DNA of 64,000 nt from Drosophila persimilis (Eukaryota > Arthropoda > Insecta > Diptera > Drosophilidae). This document shows positions 1 through 11,112 of this stretch, one piece after another. Made by a program: the position numbers and the translations under genes. The notes below the pieces were generated by a model. The model saw only the letters and a list, made by a program, of their open reading frames with translations, made no database searches and was not told where the DNA came from. The DNA lies in contig NW_020825289.1 of assembly GCF_003286085.1 (NCBI RefSeq), forward strand, positions 4,278,001 through 4,342,000, in the 5' to 3' direction. Each line of letters opens with the position of its first letter. Positions within the stretch are counted from its first letter, which is position 1.

Positions 1-3000
1 TCACTGAGCGATAACAGGTGCGAAAAGACGAAGCTAGCTAATTCGTATTTTAATAATAATCAAACTAATAAGATGGTTAGCTATTTATCTAGTAGATCTG
101 TAGATACATATTTATTATATGTGAACCAATGGACAGTGTATCTTATATACTATTGTGATAGCTTGATATTGAATTTTCTGCTTCTCATGATACCCTATCC
201 CATATACATCATATACATCACATCGCTCATTCATATATCAGGGGGTATTAAAACCCAACGTGTCTGGCTCTGCGCTCATGGCAATTGAGTTAACTAACCA
301 GACAGACAGATGGATGTTAAGCAGCAGAGACATGTTAATATAATCAATGCCAGACATCGTAAAATGTTAGCTTAATGTACGAGCCCAAAGTAGGAGCCCA
401 GTTGGGGAGGATGGGGCAGATGGAGGCAGGCAGGAAGAGCATGTGAGCAGCTCGTGCCAAAGGGAAAATCACTGGGAAAAAAGTTTGCCACTGATTAGGA
501 CGATTAACATGAATTTGAGTGGTCCAGACATAGGTCAGTTAGGCGGAATGTCTGAGCACGATTTATTCGGGCAGTATTTGGGTTTCTATCCAACATTTCC
601 CTGTATGTGGCAGTTTCAATACTGAAAGTACTTTGCATAAGTGTGGATCTAAGAATATAGGGGAACTTACTTGGCAATTATTTGAATGTGCTTTTAGGTC
701 AACTAATATTAGCCAGATCTGTTTACTATACAAGCCGATCCGATCCGCACTTAATCATCGGCTGTACTTTACCCCAAAGTCGGATTTGGTGAATTCCAAA
801 TCGTGAATTCCGAAGAACAAGCTGCGAACCGATCCACTCCATTGCCATGTAGTGATTCCGGCCAAGTCATGCCGGGTTGAGTAATGGGCCATGCGGCCAT
901 TGACTGAACAATTGGAGTTGTGTGCTCCGGTACGATACCGATACTTTCCCCCACATACTATAAACGAGTACACACATTCTCTGGAAACGGGGAAGTTCAG
1001 TTCCCCAGCCCCAATGGCGACAGTGGGGGGCTGCTGCTGCTGTTATGCAAATTGGATCGGCAAGCTTTGCACTCTGTTGGCCAGACCAGCCGGGCTTCGT
1101 CTGTTTTTGCCGATATACGGAACCGAGCTAGGAGCGTGACTAGGCGAGATTTTTCTGAAGGCAGACGGGACTTGGAGCAACCCCATCTCAGAGTGCAAAT
1201 TTCAAAGATTCACCTCCAGCGGCGATGTCGTCGAAGGTAAATGATTCACAGCGAACGAACGGTTTGGCGGTGCCAGCCCCTCTCGGCAAGAAATTAGCAT
1301 AATTCTCAATGCAAAGCGTACGTCAAATACCGCTCGGAATACCCATAGATACCCACAGCTCAGAATACCCCATACACTCAGACGAATCGAACTCGATTTA
1401 CAACCACCAGTTGACTGTTGGTCGAGCAAACTAGTTTTGAATTCGTGCGACAATGCCGCTGTTTTCTCAGCTGTTCAACTGTACATGTGATTGTCATGAG
1501 CGCGTGCTGTGGGGTCTGTCCCCCACATCGAACACCAGGCTAGTACCTGCACCACCCCACCTATGTATAGCACCTGCAGTTCAGGGCTGTGTGGCGTGTC
1601 TACAGTGGCCAGACCTCAGCCTCAGCCGAAAAATTTCTGCATAATTCTAATTCAAAGACAGTTTTTGACAGACTTGTTTGCTTGCTAGTATTTGTTTTAA
1701 ACACGAAAATACAAAATATTATTATTATTTATTGTTATTGTTACGCTGAATCTGCGATTCCGGTGAAAAACAAGCAATTCTTTGCTCTGCGGTTTTCCCC
1801 GCAAATCCCTATATGGATTTATATGGAAAGCAAAGCGAGAGCTGAGCTGCTTATCAATGCAGGGGATTATGCGACAGCGTAGAATTATCAGTCGGGACTT
1901 ACGCAGAAAATATTACTACTGCGCATGGGGCTATGGCTGTGGCTGTGGCGGTGGCTGTGGCAGTGGCGGCACGAAGCGTGCTCGGTGGGACGCTGAATTT
2001 CCCAGCCCCCGATAGTGAACCACTGAAAGTGAAACAGACGCAGTTCCCACTGATAATGGATCAGAATTTCCATTATTTGGGCTAATCAAATGGTTCGATA
2101 TTTGTTTACTACAGTTCACTCCTCTTCCCAAAGGTATGAACTTTTCCATTGTTGTTCCTTCAATTTGATTGATTAGATACTTCTTCCACCTCCCGCCCTC
2201 ATAGCAGCTTAGAAACTTAGAAAAACAAGCATCTTGCGCACTTTGTTATGAATGAATTTTGCCGCTTGAAAACTGGTTTTTACCGGGGGAGATTTTACAA
2301 ATATACCCCACTGGGCGTTTGGTTTGGGGTATACCAGCCAATGTTGTAACGAGTCAAATTAAAACTTGTAACCGGTACTTGGAACATTACAGCCATTATA
2401 CAATGTGTGCTTTGACAGGCGAAATCTGTGTGGAAATAGCAGATCATACGAGTGTTAAGCATGAGTTCGCACAATACTCGTACACTACTCCGCTCCCCTC
2501 CTGATAAGAAGTTTGCAGCCTCGTTTCGCCGCGATTCTAATCATTTTTATGTAATTGAAATTTATTGAAATTTAAATATTTACTTTCGCCCGCTGGGGCA
2601 CGTGCTGGACAAATGAGATTCGTTTCTTGGCTGCGTTCCAGAAAAAGCAAAACAAATAAAACTGTTGTCTATAAACAGTTCATTAATGGCATTAAGCAAA
2701 GAGAAATTAAAGAAAACATAATAAAAACCCCCTGCCCACAAACGTCCTGCAAAGTGCGCCTCAGATATCCCTGTGACCCGTTTCAGCTCATATCACAGTG
2801 TAAACCGGCTCTGTCTGGTATATCATCCGTAACAGAAGAAGAGCAAATTTGGCACTTTGGTGGGGAAGAGTAATCGGAAAGTCAAACATTTATAGTTCAT
2901 GCCATTGTGCGGCCCATATAACAGTCAAATAACGGATCGAAGGTAAAACGCAATTGCACTTGTTACAGTAGTAGGTTAAATATTTGCACAAACAAACATC

Positions 3001-6000
3001 CAGGGCGAAATTAGCGCCACATTAATAATTGAGAGAGGAATAGACAGGCACTCTCTTCAAACTTCACAAAGAGCGAGTGAATGCAAGTGCGTCTGTGTGC
3101 GTATGCTGCGAGAGGAGGCACTTAACGGAAGGGCGTTGAATTTCACAAGAACACAGACGAACATGGTATATTTTTGCAAGGTGTGGCCAGGTAGAGCACT
3201 AGGCGCTAGTTCAGAGCTGAGCAGTGGAAAAACTTTTCTGAGCTTCCAGCTTACAGATCAAAGATACGAAATACCTATTGAATAAATGCATTCTGTTCAC
3301 GTTCTTATAATTCGAAACGAATATAAGCAGTAAAATACAAGCAAGCAAAACATGTGAGCTATGAGCTGAAATGCCTCACCCTGCAAAAATACAACTTGAT
3401 CTTTACCACGATTGCTCTCCCACTCTCCCGACGTCTGATTTCACTCTTTCTTGTCTGCTTGAAAAGCGTGCCGAGCAAAGTCAACCACTGATAAGATTAC
3501 TGGCGATTGGGGAGGGGATTGCCTCCTCTCCTCTTCCTCCCTTCCTTCTACTCCTCCTGAGCCTCATCCGACTGACTGACTGATTGGGGCTGCAGGGCTG
3601 GGTGGTCGTGGTCACGGGCAAGTTCACAAGGTGCTTCACGCCTCGGCCAGCGACATGTTCGAGCACGTTTGCACGAAAGATGTGCCGTCGATCAGAACAC
3701 AGTTATGTACATATATTAAATATTTAACGATTTTTAGGGCACATGTTCGCCACCAGCGTCTTGGCTGCTTACGCAAATCGAAAGACAGCTCCGGTAATCC
3801 AGAGCACAGCGTGTCGCCCACCGTGTACCGTTATGCAAGTGAGAGTGAGCCAGCGCGACGTAGCGAGCAGGCGCACCACCCACCCAGCACCCATTGCCAC
3901 CCACCAAACAGCTGCTGCAATCGAAGCACAAGCAGCCGCAGCCGCAGCAGAGCAGCGACAACTGCGTCAATGTCATAAAACTTTCTCACGTAAGTCAAAG
4001 TCAGAGTCAGGGCCTGGAGAGTACCGCTACACGTAGTATGTACATACATATTTAGTATCTTGTCGGCCGAATCTCGGCTTATCCTTTGTTGAAGCCTCCA
4101 CCACCAACACCCCCAACCCTACACACGCCTGAAAAAACATTGAGTGTATAAATACGAGTTTTATGGCAGCGTAAAAAATGATTTTTTACGATCTGGAGGG
4201 GACATAATGAAGTTATCGAAAGATCAGACCAGATCACCAATGTGGCAAACAAAAAACATTCAAAAGGGAAATGTACATTTCAAACATTATTACGAGCAAA
4301 TCGCTTACTTAACCCAAGAACAACGAAGGAAGAACCAGAAGCGTCAATCCCCCTTCCTTGGACAACGCAACTGCAAGAAGTTATATAAATTATGCGCGTA
4401 TGTAGATACAGATACAGATGTATATCATTTCTTCTTTGCCCACACGCACCCGTGACGAAAGCAAATGTCTCTGTGACGTCAATACAAGCGCCTACGAAAT
4501 ATCACATGTGTTCTGGGGGCGGATTTTCTTTGGTTTTGGTTTTGTTTTTGGAGGTACTCCTACTTTTTGCAGCAGTACTATCCACTGGGAATATTGTTTT
4601 GAAAATCGTTTTCCACGTAAAACACATAATTTTCAACATAATTATGTAGCACGTCAGGAGAAGGAGTACAGCTCCAAGAGCATTTCACATCGAACTTTTC
4701 GCAGCATTAAAGATCTAGGATAAAAATTAAATTAGATTGGAAACTTTAACCCAGACTCCCTCTCGGGATAGAGCTTTTGGGACTTGGTGTTCCATTAGTA
4801 CAGAACTACCATCAACAAGCCAGCCAGAACCCGAGAGCTGAAACGCTTTCATATGTACATAAAATGTTTTGGAGACCAAAATTAGGAAATTATCGCAAAA
4901 CGTGATAATCATAAACGCGTGACTATCATATCACGTTTCGGCTTTCATAATAATGCGACCAGAAATTTTGCGACCTGGCAACAAATCGAATTGTGTATCA
5001 TTGACTATATTGAGGAAGGAAGTAACAATAAAACAATTGGCCATATGGAGCACCATACTAATTTTAGCCCTCAATCGGTGCTATTGTTTCTGGGAAAGAA
5101 ATTACATTCACTGCTCCACTGAACTATAAATAAATGCACAAACAAATTGATCATTAAACGTGGCGAAATACTCGTACTTCATCTTTATCTAATCGGAATC
5201 AGAATCAGAGTCAGACGAACTCAATAGAAATTATATGTAGTATAGCTAACCCTGAGGCATGCGAAAAAAAAAACAACATTCAAGGAGAACCATTCTTTCC
5301 GCCATGGAGACCCACTTTCTCGTAGATAAGAGGGGCAGAGCGTTATCACTAATCACTGGCCCCACACAATGTTTGCATTGGGCTCTACTACTAGGAGGGG
5401 GTTCAGTTAGGGATAGCAACCCGTTGCTGTGGGACTGATGGCCACCAACTTGACATTGTCTTTCTCATTACCGTCTGCGTCGCATTAACATCAACACAAA
5501 AACAAAAATAGCCCGGGAAATGTTAAAAATAACCTGTCCGTTGCTAAAAATATCAACGATAACATACTATAATAACAACGAAAGCAAATATTCTGCATAA
5601 ATATCAAAGTAAATACTTGACTGTTGCAAATTTTGTATCAGCAAATTCGTTCTTGTTCGTTTCTGGGTTTTCTTATTGTGGTTCTTATCAGTAGTTCCGG
5701 AGAAAAACAAAATACCAAGTGACAAAAGCACAGACTGCGGCTACGACTGCGACTGGGAATGGGAATGGGACAGAAAGTGCCGTTGTTTGCCTGGCACTCA
5801 AGAGCTCTGCTCCGATGGAGGGAACTCCCCCACTGGCATTGCCTTTTACGGCCAAGATAGCAAGTGGCCGAAAACTGGGAGTTCAATATTTATGGTCCGT
5901 CGCGTTAATTGTATAAAGCGATTCGAGTGCGATTTCTGGCTAAATGGAGTATAACAACTGGCGCCCGAATAATATATGGCTTGGTCTGGAGGGGAAAATC

Positions 6001-7283
6001 CACTGGAAACAGGAAAGTTTTCAGAAGAATACATCTTCAGATGATAATACGAACCATAGAGAAAGAAATTACGATTCCAAGTAAACTAACACCTCGAAAC
6101 AGAAAAATTCCCTTGTTATGTTAAGTAAATATTACTTTCTAGCCATAAATATCGTTCAATAGTTCGAAGAATTATAGATTATGAGTGGGAAAATCTAATT
6201 TAACTTGAAGAAATCCCCTCAAATATATTTATTTGTTCTAGAGATTCTTTTCCCACATTTTGTTGGACAGAAATGCCAGAAATATTTCCTTTTTCTGCGA
6301 ATTCGATTCGAAAGGTGATTTTGCCAATCACTTCCCCGTACATTGTTCCATTGTGGGGCTGCTGTGTACTCGAAATGTAAACACAAGATCGAAAATTGGC
6401 GGAGCGGTTTCGCCGGTCTCTATAAATATATACATAGATACAATTCGCACCCAAAAGAAACTGCGCACTTGGCCCGGCATGGAATGCCCCAAATCCCATT
6501 GAACAAGGCCGAATTGGGAGCTAATCAAAGGCCCTCGCATAACCCCATTGTCTGACGATGTCTGGCGATGTCGGGCGATGTCTGGCTGTGGCAAAACCGA
6601 AAGTTGCATCAGCCATATCACATCCCAGTATGGGTTCAATCAGTGGGATTGATTCGATTACGGACAGATAACGTTTTGTGGGGGGTGGCAGAGAACTCAA
6701 ACCGAGCCGAAATCACCTGAATCCAAGGTAGACTTTGTACCCTGACAGGCATTCATCATGAGACTTCAGCAATCTCTCCCAACCCCCGCGTGATTCATGC
6801 CGATGAACTTTGGTCTTAGAAGACGCAGAACCATCGCTATTTCCTGACAAGTTCCTCTGTAACCTGTACCTTATCTACATGCTGTCACATGCTGTGCTCT
6901 CTGCATCCGCCCAATCGTCGTATCTTCGTATGATCGTATTGCTCTTGGCCATATATGGCAGTTTGTAGAACATCTTTCATTAGTCACTTTCCCTGCACTT
7001 TGCTGTTATTACTCATACGCCACGCAATCGTTAGGGAAATCTTATCAAGGCAGGGCACACGGTAGGCAGCAGGCAGCAGGCAGCAAGCAGCAGGTAGCAT
7101 GTAGCCGGTAGCAGGGGTATGTAGGCAGACAGCCAACGGTAATTTCATCAATTCCACCGGCGATTAACGGTTCGGTTCGTTTTGTGCTAGGTCAGTGTAG
7201 AGCAGAGCAGAGCAGAGCAGAACACAACTGGGGATGGGGATTCGATGCAAAGTGGATTCCGTTCTGTATAAATTTGTTCAACA
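1..7283. other. Non-coding stretch, no gene recognised
   Basis: Open frames here are all short (about 115 codons or less), lack fly-like codon bias and match no protein I recognise. The content is typical Drosophila intergenic or intronic DNA: AT-rich blocks, short runs such as GGCAGCA around 7,060-7,100 and AGAGC around 7,200-7,220, and the repeated word TGTCTGGCGATGTCGGGCGA near 6,555-6,585. It could be part of a large intron of a gene outside the window; nothing in the sequence decides this. Confidence 0.6.
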
Positions 7284-7490
7284 TTTTAATACCCGCTACT
7301 TGCTGAACACAAGGCTATATTGCGGGCGAACGAGTATATGTAACAGACCCATAATCCATATCAGGGACATCCGCTGGATCGGTCTAGACTCTAGATACAT
7401 CCGTCTGTCTGTCTGTCCGGTATGGCGGTATAAACAACTAGATCTTTGGGAGACTTTAACAGCTAGCGATACCAAATTTGGTATGTAGAT
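7284..7490 (+). repeat. Degenerate DINE-1/INE-1-like fragment
   Basis: The stretch begins TACCCGCTACT near 7,290. It then keeps, in order, an eroded GTATATGTAACAG, a TCTGTCTGTCTGTC run at about 7,402-7,420, and a late ACCAAATTTGGTA word near 7,470. The same landmarks in the same order occur in the better preserved element at 27,627-28,713. The family call rests on recall of the fly DINE-1/INE-1 consensus (TATACCCG start, CGTTTCCGACC, GTCTGTCCGTCC). This copy is short and heavily eroded, so it is probably old. Confidence 0.55.
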
Positions 7491-8307
7491 TTTTCGCCTG
7501 AAAGCCAAGTAGATCAAGTTTATATTAAAATTGATCGACCCCTTTGCCTCTCTCCCATGTAAATCGAATAAATGTGAATAATAAAATAACAGCCCCATTT
7601 TCCAAGGTGTAGCATTATAATTTGGAACATTCGCATGAATAATGCCGATCTGGCCTAGTTTCCGATTTCCTTACAATCCCCTCTTGTGCATTATTATAGC
7701 CGAAATCAGATCATCTTTGATCCGTAGGCCTCTGGGTCTGTGTCTGTGTTTGGTGCCAGGGCAAGAGGTATCCTACGGTTCCAGCACCATCACGTCATGT
7801 ACCGTTCGAACTTGTTACATATGCGTCAAGTGCGGAGCAGAGATTGATCCGGTGCGGACTCGATCAGATCAGATAACATCTTCATCTGTGCCAGTTTACG
7901 GCGTAATTTGAGCATTTTATGCGCATTCCTAATCGATCGTCCGACAATCTGGCGACTCGAAATTGAAATGAGTACACTCGTAACTGTAAAATCAGGCATT
8001 CCATTTCCTTTGTAGCTCCACCCCTGACGCCCCGCAAGATGATTGGATTTACGGTTCACGTCTCGTTTTTGCGTTGTATATCAACTGAATGCATTTCGAA
8101 TTGGGAGCTTAAGCTATGCAGGTGTACGAGTATGAGTATGAGGGTGTGGGTGTGGGTGTGGGTGTGGGTGTGGGTGTCAGTGTGAGTGTGAATAATGGGT
8201 TTTACTGTTAGTGCGAATATCGTGGGTGTCTTGGTTATCCTAAGGGCAATGCAAGTGAATCGAATTGGATGGTTTGGTAGGGGGTCTCTTAAGGATCATC
8301 TCGCTTC
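7491..8307. other. Non-coding 3' flank of the TPEV-repeat gene, with a GGGTGT tract
   Basis: No coding signal is seen. A GTGTGGGTGTGG-type simple repeat runs from about 8,142 to 8,192. The minus-strand gene ends at 8,308, so its 3' UTR must lie here. I could not find a clear AATAAA (TTTATT on the given strand) close to the stop, so the poly(A) site is not placed. Confidence 0.5.
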
Positions 8308-10443
8308 TCAGTGGTCACAGTCGGGGTTCCAGGGATTCCCCAGATTGGCCAGACGCAGCTGCTCCAGCGCGATCTCATGGGCACGCAGGTGTTCCCGGGT
8401 GGCCAGCTCCAGTTCGCTGGCTCCAGTACTCGCGATAGGAATCGAGGAGGATGGGAGGACCTGGAGTGGCTGCTGTAACTGTTCGGTGTAGCGAACCAGG
8501 AAAGGATTTCCCAGTCCCTTGTCCGTATAGACAATCGATGGACCACTGATTGGTGCCGTGGAGCTCTGGATGGCATTGGGCTGATTCGTATGGATGCGCA
8601 GGAAGAATCCGTTCTGGACCGACTGCTGCTGGCTGATGGTCTGTCCTTGCGGCTGTGCTGGAGCAGGAGCTGGCTGGGAGGCCAGGATCTTGATGTTACC
8701 CTGCGCGGCATCGGCACCGGCACCGACATTCAGGAAGATGGGAAGGGAGCTGTCGGCGGGAGTCTCCGTCTCATAGTTGGTGCTTTTCAGCTCCTGCTGC
8801 TCAGCCTCCCGCTCGGAGTACAGCCGCTGGCGGTCTTCTTCCTCGATCTTGAGACGTTCGGTCTCGAGGAGGCGCGTCTCCTGGATGAGGCGTTCCTGTT
8901 CCCGCAACTGCTCCAGTGCAGCCTCCTTCTGCTCCATCTCTTGCCGCTCCTTTTCCCGCAGCTTCTCGTTGTCCCGCTCGCGCTCCTCGAGGCGAATCAG
9001 GTCCTCGATATCGGCCACTTTGTCCTCGGCCTTCAGCTTGGCCTGGCCAAGCAGGATGAGGTGCTGCTCGCGGGCCCGAATAACTTCGGGAGTGTCCTGG
9101 ATTGGCTGGGGTCCCTGGACGAGGCCAACCTTCAAATTTGGCAAAGGAGCAAAGGGCGCAATCGGTATCAGCGGCTGCTGCTGAACATCAATGGGTTGTC
9201 TGAGAATGGCCTCGTTGAACTGCTTGAGATGCTCTTCCCGGGCCAACTTCACCTCCGGAGTCTCCTCCACAGGTTGAGGTGACTGAATGGTCTGAATGCT
9301 GGCGTGGGAAGGAGTGAAAAGATTCTGCTGCAGTACTGGTGTGGTCTTAAGAATGGGTTCATCGGCAGGTTGGCGGAGCAGAGCTTCGTTGAACTGCTTG
9401 AGATGCTCTTCCCGGGCCAGCGTCACCTCCTGGGTCTCCTCCACGGGTTGTGGGACCTGCTGATCCCCATAGGTTACTGTCTTGATAGTGGCCTGAGGAT
9501 AGGTGGCGATGGGTTGCGGCTGCTGAATGCCAGGAATGGTCTTTAGTATGGGAGTCTCGGGCGCAGGGGCAGGTTGACGGAGCAGGGCCTCGTTGAACTG
9601 CTTGAGATGCTCCTCGCGGGCCAGCTTCACCTCTGGGGTTTCCTCCACAGGATGGGGTGCCTCATTGGTGGGGCCAGTGTATACGGGAGTCGTAGCAGCC
9701 TTCAACAGGAACGGGTTCTGCGGACTAGGAGCAAACTGTCCATAGGAGTGCGTCTGCGGTGTCTCAATGGTCTTCGTGGCCACCAGAGGGTTGGAGCTCT
9801 TGATCTGGTACTGTTGCTGCTGGCCGTAGATCACTGGGATCGCCTCCTTTTGGGCAGTCTTCACCTGGACGATGTTCTCTTGGGGCTTGAAGTCTGTGTA
9901 GTGACCCATAATCTGCTGTGCCTGTTCTGCGCGCAGTACCTCCAGCCGCGCTTCGTTCCAGATACGCAACTGCTCGTCACGGGCACGCTGTACCTCCGGA
10001 CTGAGACCAGGCACTGCATCAAAGGCCGAGAACTTGACGATCTGCTCGAGGGGCTCGAACTGGGCCATCATTTGGGGCGAGGGCTTCAGTCCCTGGGCGC
10101 GCAGGCGCTCCAGTTCGAGACGCATGACGTTGTAGCGCTGCTCGCACCAGGCCCGAAAGAGGGCAGTGTCCTGCTGCTCTTCCGCCAGGCCAGATCGCAA
10201 AAGGCTGGGGCTGGCACGGATGCCGTGCAGCGGCTCGGGATAGTTGTAGGCCAGCAGGCGCTCCGCTCCCGTGCCGTCCAGATAGCGGACATAGCCCTGG
10301 GCTAGGCCACTTGCCACGGGAAACTCGCCACGGGACGGTGCATAGGCCACCAGCTGAGGATGTGGCTGGGATTGGATGGTTCTCACCACGGAGAAGGCCT
10401 GGACGGAGCCCAGGGCCAGCAGGCCGAGTACGAACAAACGCAT
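8308..10443 (-). CDS. Secreted TPEV-repeat protein, probable cuticle/extracellular-matrix component
   Basis: A single exon encodes about 711 residues, starting MRLFVLGLLALGSVQA, a textbook signal peptide with likely cleavage before FSVV. An in-frame ATG 26 codons upstream would put a charged leader before the signal and overlap the likely 5' UTR, so I chose the inner ATG. The frame contains repeats of TPEVxLAREEHLKQFNEA at residues about 261-290, 329-360 and 389-418. Weaker versions lie at about 146-176, 444-466 and 674-700. Residues about 480-550 are an E/R/Q-rich coiled-coil-like stretch. The TPEV..A+..H repeat resembles the 18-residue TPEVAAA(K/R)..H motif of several insect cuticle proteins; no RR chitin-binding domain is visible. 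A TATA promoter precedes it. It may correspond to the melanogaster gene CG1850, but I am not sure enough to assign it. Confidence 0.85.
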   Translation of the reverse strand: MRLFVLGLLALGSVQAFSVVRTIQSQPHPQLVAYAPSRGEFPVASGLAQGYVRYLDGTGAERLLAYNYPEPLHGIRASPSLLRSGLAEEQQDTALFRAWCEQRYNVMRLELERLRAQGLKPSPQMMAQFEPLEQIVKFSAFDAVPGLSPEVQRARDEQLRIWNEARLEVLRAEQAQQIMGHYTDFKPQENIVQVKTAQKEAIPVIYGQQQQYQIKSSNPLVATKTIETPQTHSYGQFAPSPQNPFLLKAATTPVYTGPTNEAPHPVEETPEVKLAREEHLKQFNEALLRQPAPAPETPILKTIPGIQQPQPIATYPQATIKTVTYGDQQVPQPVEETQEVTLAREEHLKQFNEALLRQPADEPILKTTPVLQQNLFTPSHASIQTIQSPQPVEETPEVKLAREEHLKQFNEAILRQPIDVQQQPLIPIAPFAPLPNLKVGLVQGPQPIQDTPEVIRAREQHLILLGQAKLKAEDKVADIEDLIRLEERERDNEKLREKERQEMEQKEAALEQLREQERLIQETRLLETERLKIEEEDRQRLYSEREAEQQELKSTNYETETPADSSLPIFLNVGAGADAAQGNIKILASQPAPAPAQPQGQTISQQQSVQNGFFLRIHTNQPNAIQSSTAPISGPSIVYTDKGLGNPFLVRYTEQLQQPLQVLPSSSIPIASTGASELELATREHLRAHEIALEQLRLANLGNPWNPDCDH
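9190..9665 (-). repeat. Intragenic tandem coding repeats (three strong units)
   Basis: Three near-identical nucleotide blocks lie near 9,205-9,275, 9,385-9,455 and 9,588-9,660. Each encodes VEET(P/Q)EV(K/T)LAREEHLKQ followed by FNEALLRQP. They are separated by variable Q/P/T-rich spacers of about 35-45 codons. Nucleotide identity across the motif is higher than in the spacers, which suggests selection on the motif, exchange between units, or both. Confidence 0.8.
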
Positions 10444-10568
10444 CTTGCTCTTGGATTCACTGGGTTCCCAATCAAGGGGATTAGTGACTAGTAGGACTTT
10501 TGGGTGCTCCTGGGGCTGCTCCAAAACTTCGCTACTACTTCTGACTACTTCTGCCGGGTTCGGGGGAA

Positions 10569-10607
10569 GACTGATGCCGTTCTGGCTGAGAGAGGAGGGC
10601 TTTTATA
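10569..10607 (-). promoter_or_regulatory. TATA box and initiator of the TPEV-repeat gene
   Basis: On the minus strand TATAAAAG begins at 10,607. A TCAGTC initiator follows, with its A at 10,572, about 35 nt downstream. That spacing is slightly long but usable. It would give a 5' UTR of about 130 nt before the ATG at 10,443. A second TCAG lies closer to the TATA box and is less likely. Confidence 0.6.
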
Positions 10608-11080
10608 GCCACTCCGAGTTCGGCTCAGAGTGGAAAAGAACCGCAAGCCGAGACTGGTTGTGGATGTCCTTGGGAGTGCGCCACCGCCAGATACAGGATG
10701 TGTCAATAAATATTCTGTTGCCCCAGGTCGCTGGCGTGTCTCTGGGATTCTTGACTCTTCTTTTATCTCAAACTTAATTGGTCAGAGCCAGAAAGCGTCT
10801 GTTACCTGCGCCGTTCCCGTTCCCATCCCAGGACCAGACTTCGTTTCGCGTCTTCCGTTATGTGGCTTGGTTGGGCCCCTCGTTCAAGGTTAGACCTGTT
10901 TTATTTTTAGCCCTGGCTGCTGGGAATTTATAGCCAAGTCCTACCCAAGTGAAGGGCCTTTTAGCCAAGTCCACTGGTCACGCGATCGCCTATCGATTGA
11001 TCAATGACAGAAGCTATATGTATATTCTGAATAATGGTTTAAATTTGTCAAAAGCTTCACTCCCCCTTGCTCTCTGTAGA

Positions 11081-11105
<25 letters not shown>
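11081..11105. repeat. (TC)n microsatellite
   Basis: About 12 TC dinucleotides with little interruption. Confidence 0.9.

Positions 11106-11112
<7 letters not shown>

Noticed and set aside
1224-1235. Possible mini first exon (ATGTCGTCGAAG followed by GTAAAT)
   Set aside because: The context resembles a start plus donor, but no downstream exon on the plus strand could be joined within reach.
8590-9282. 230-codon plus-strand frame opposite the TPEV-repeat gene
   Set aside because: It is the antisense shadow of a highly biased, repetitive coding region, is Leu-rich as expected from complementing Gln/Glu codons, and has no signal or domain of its own.
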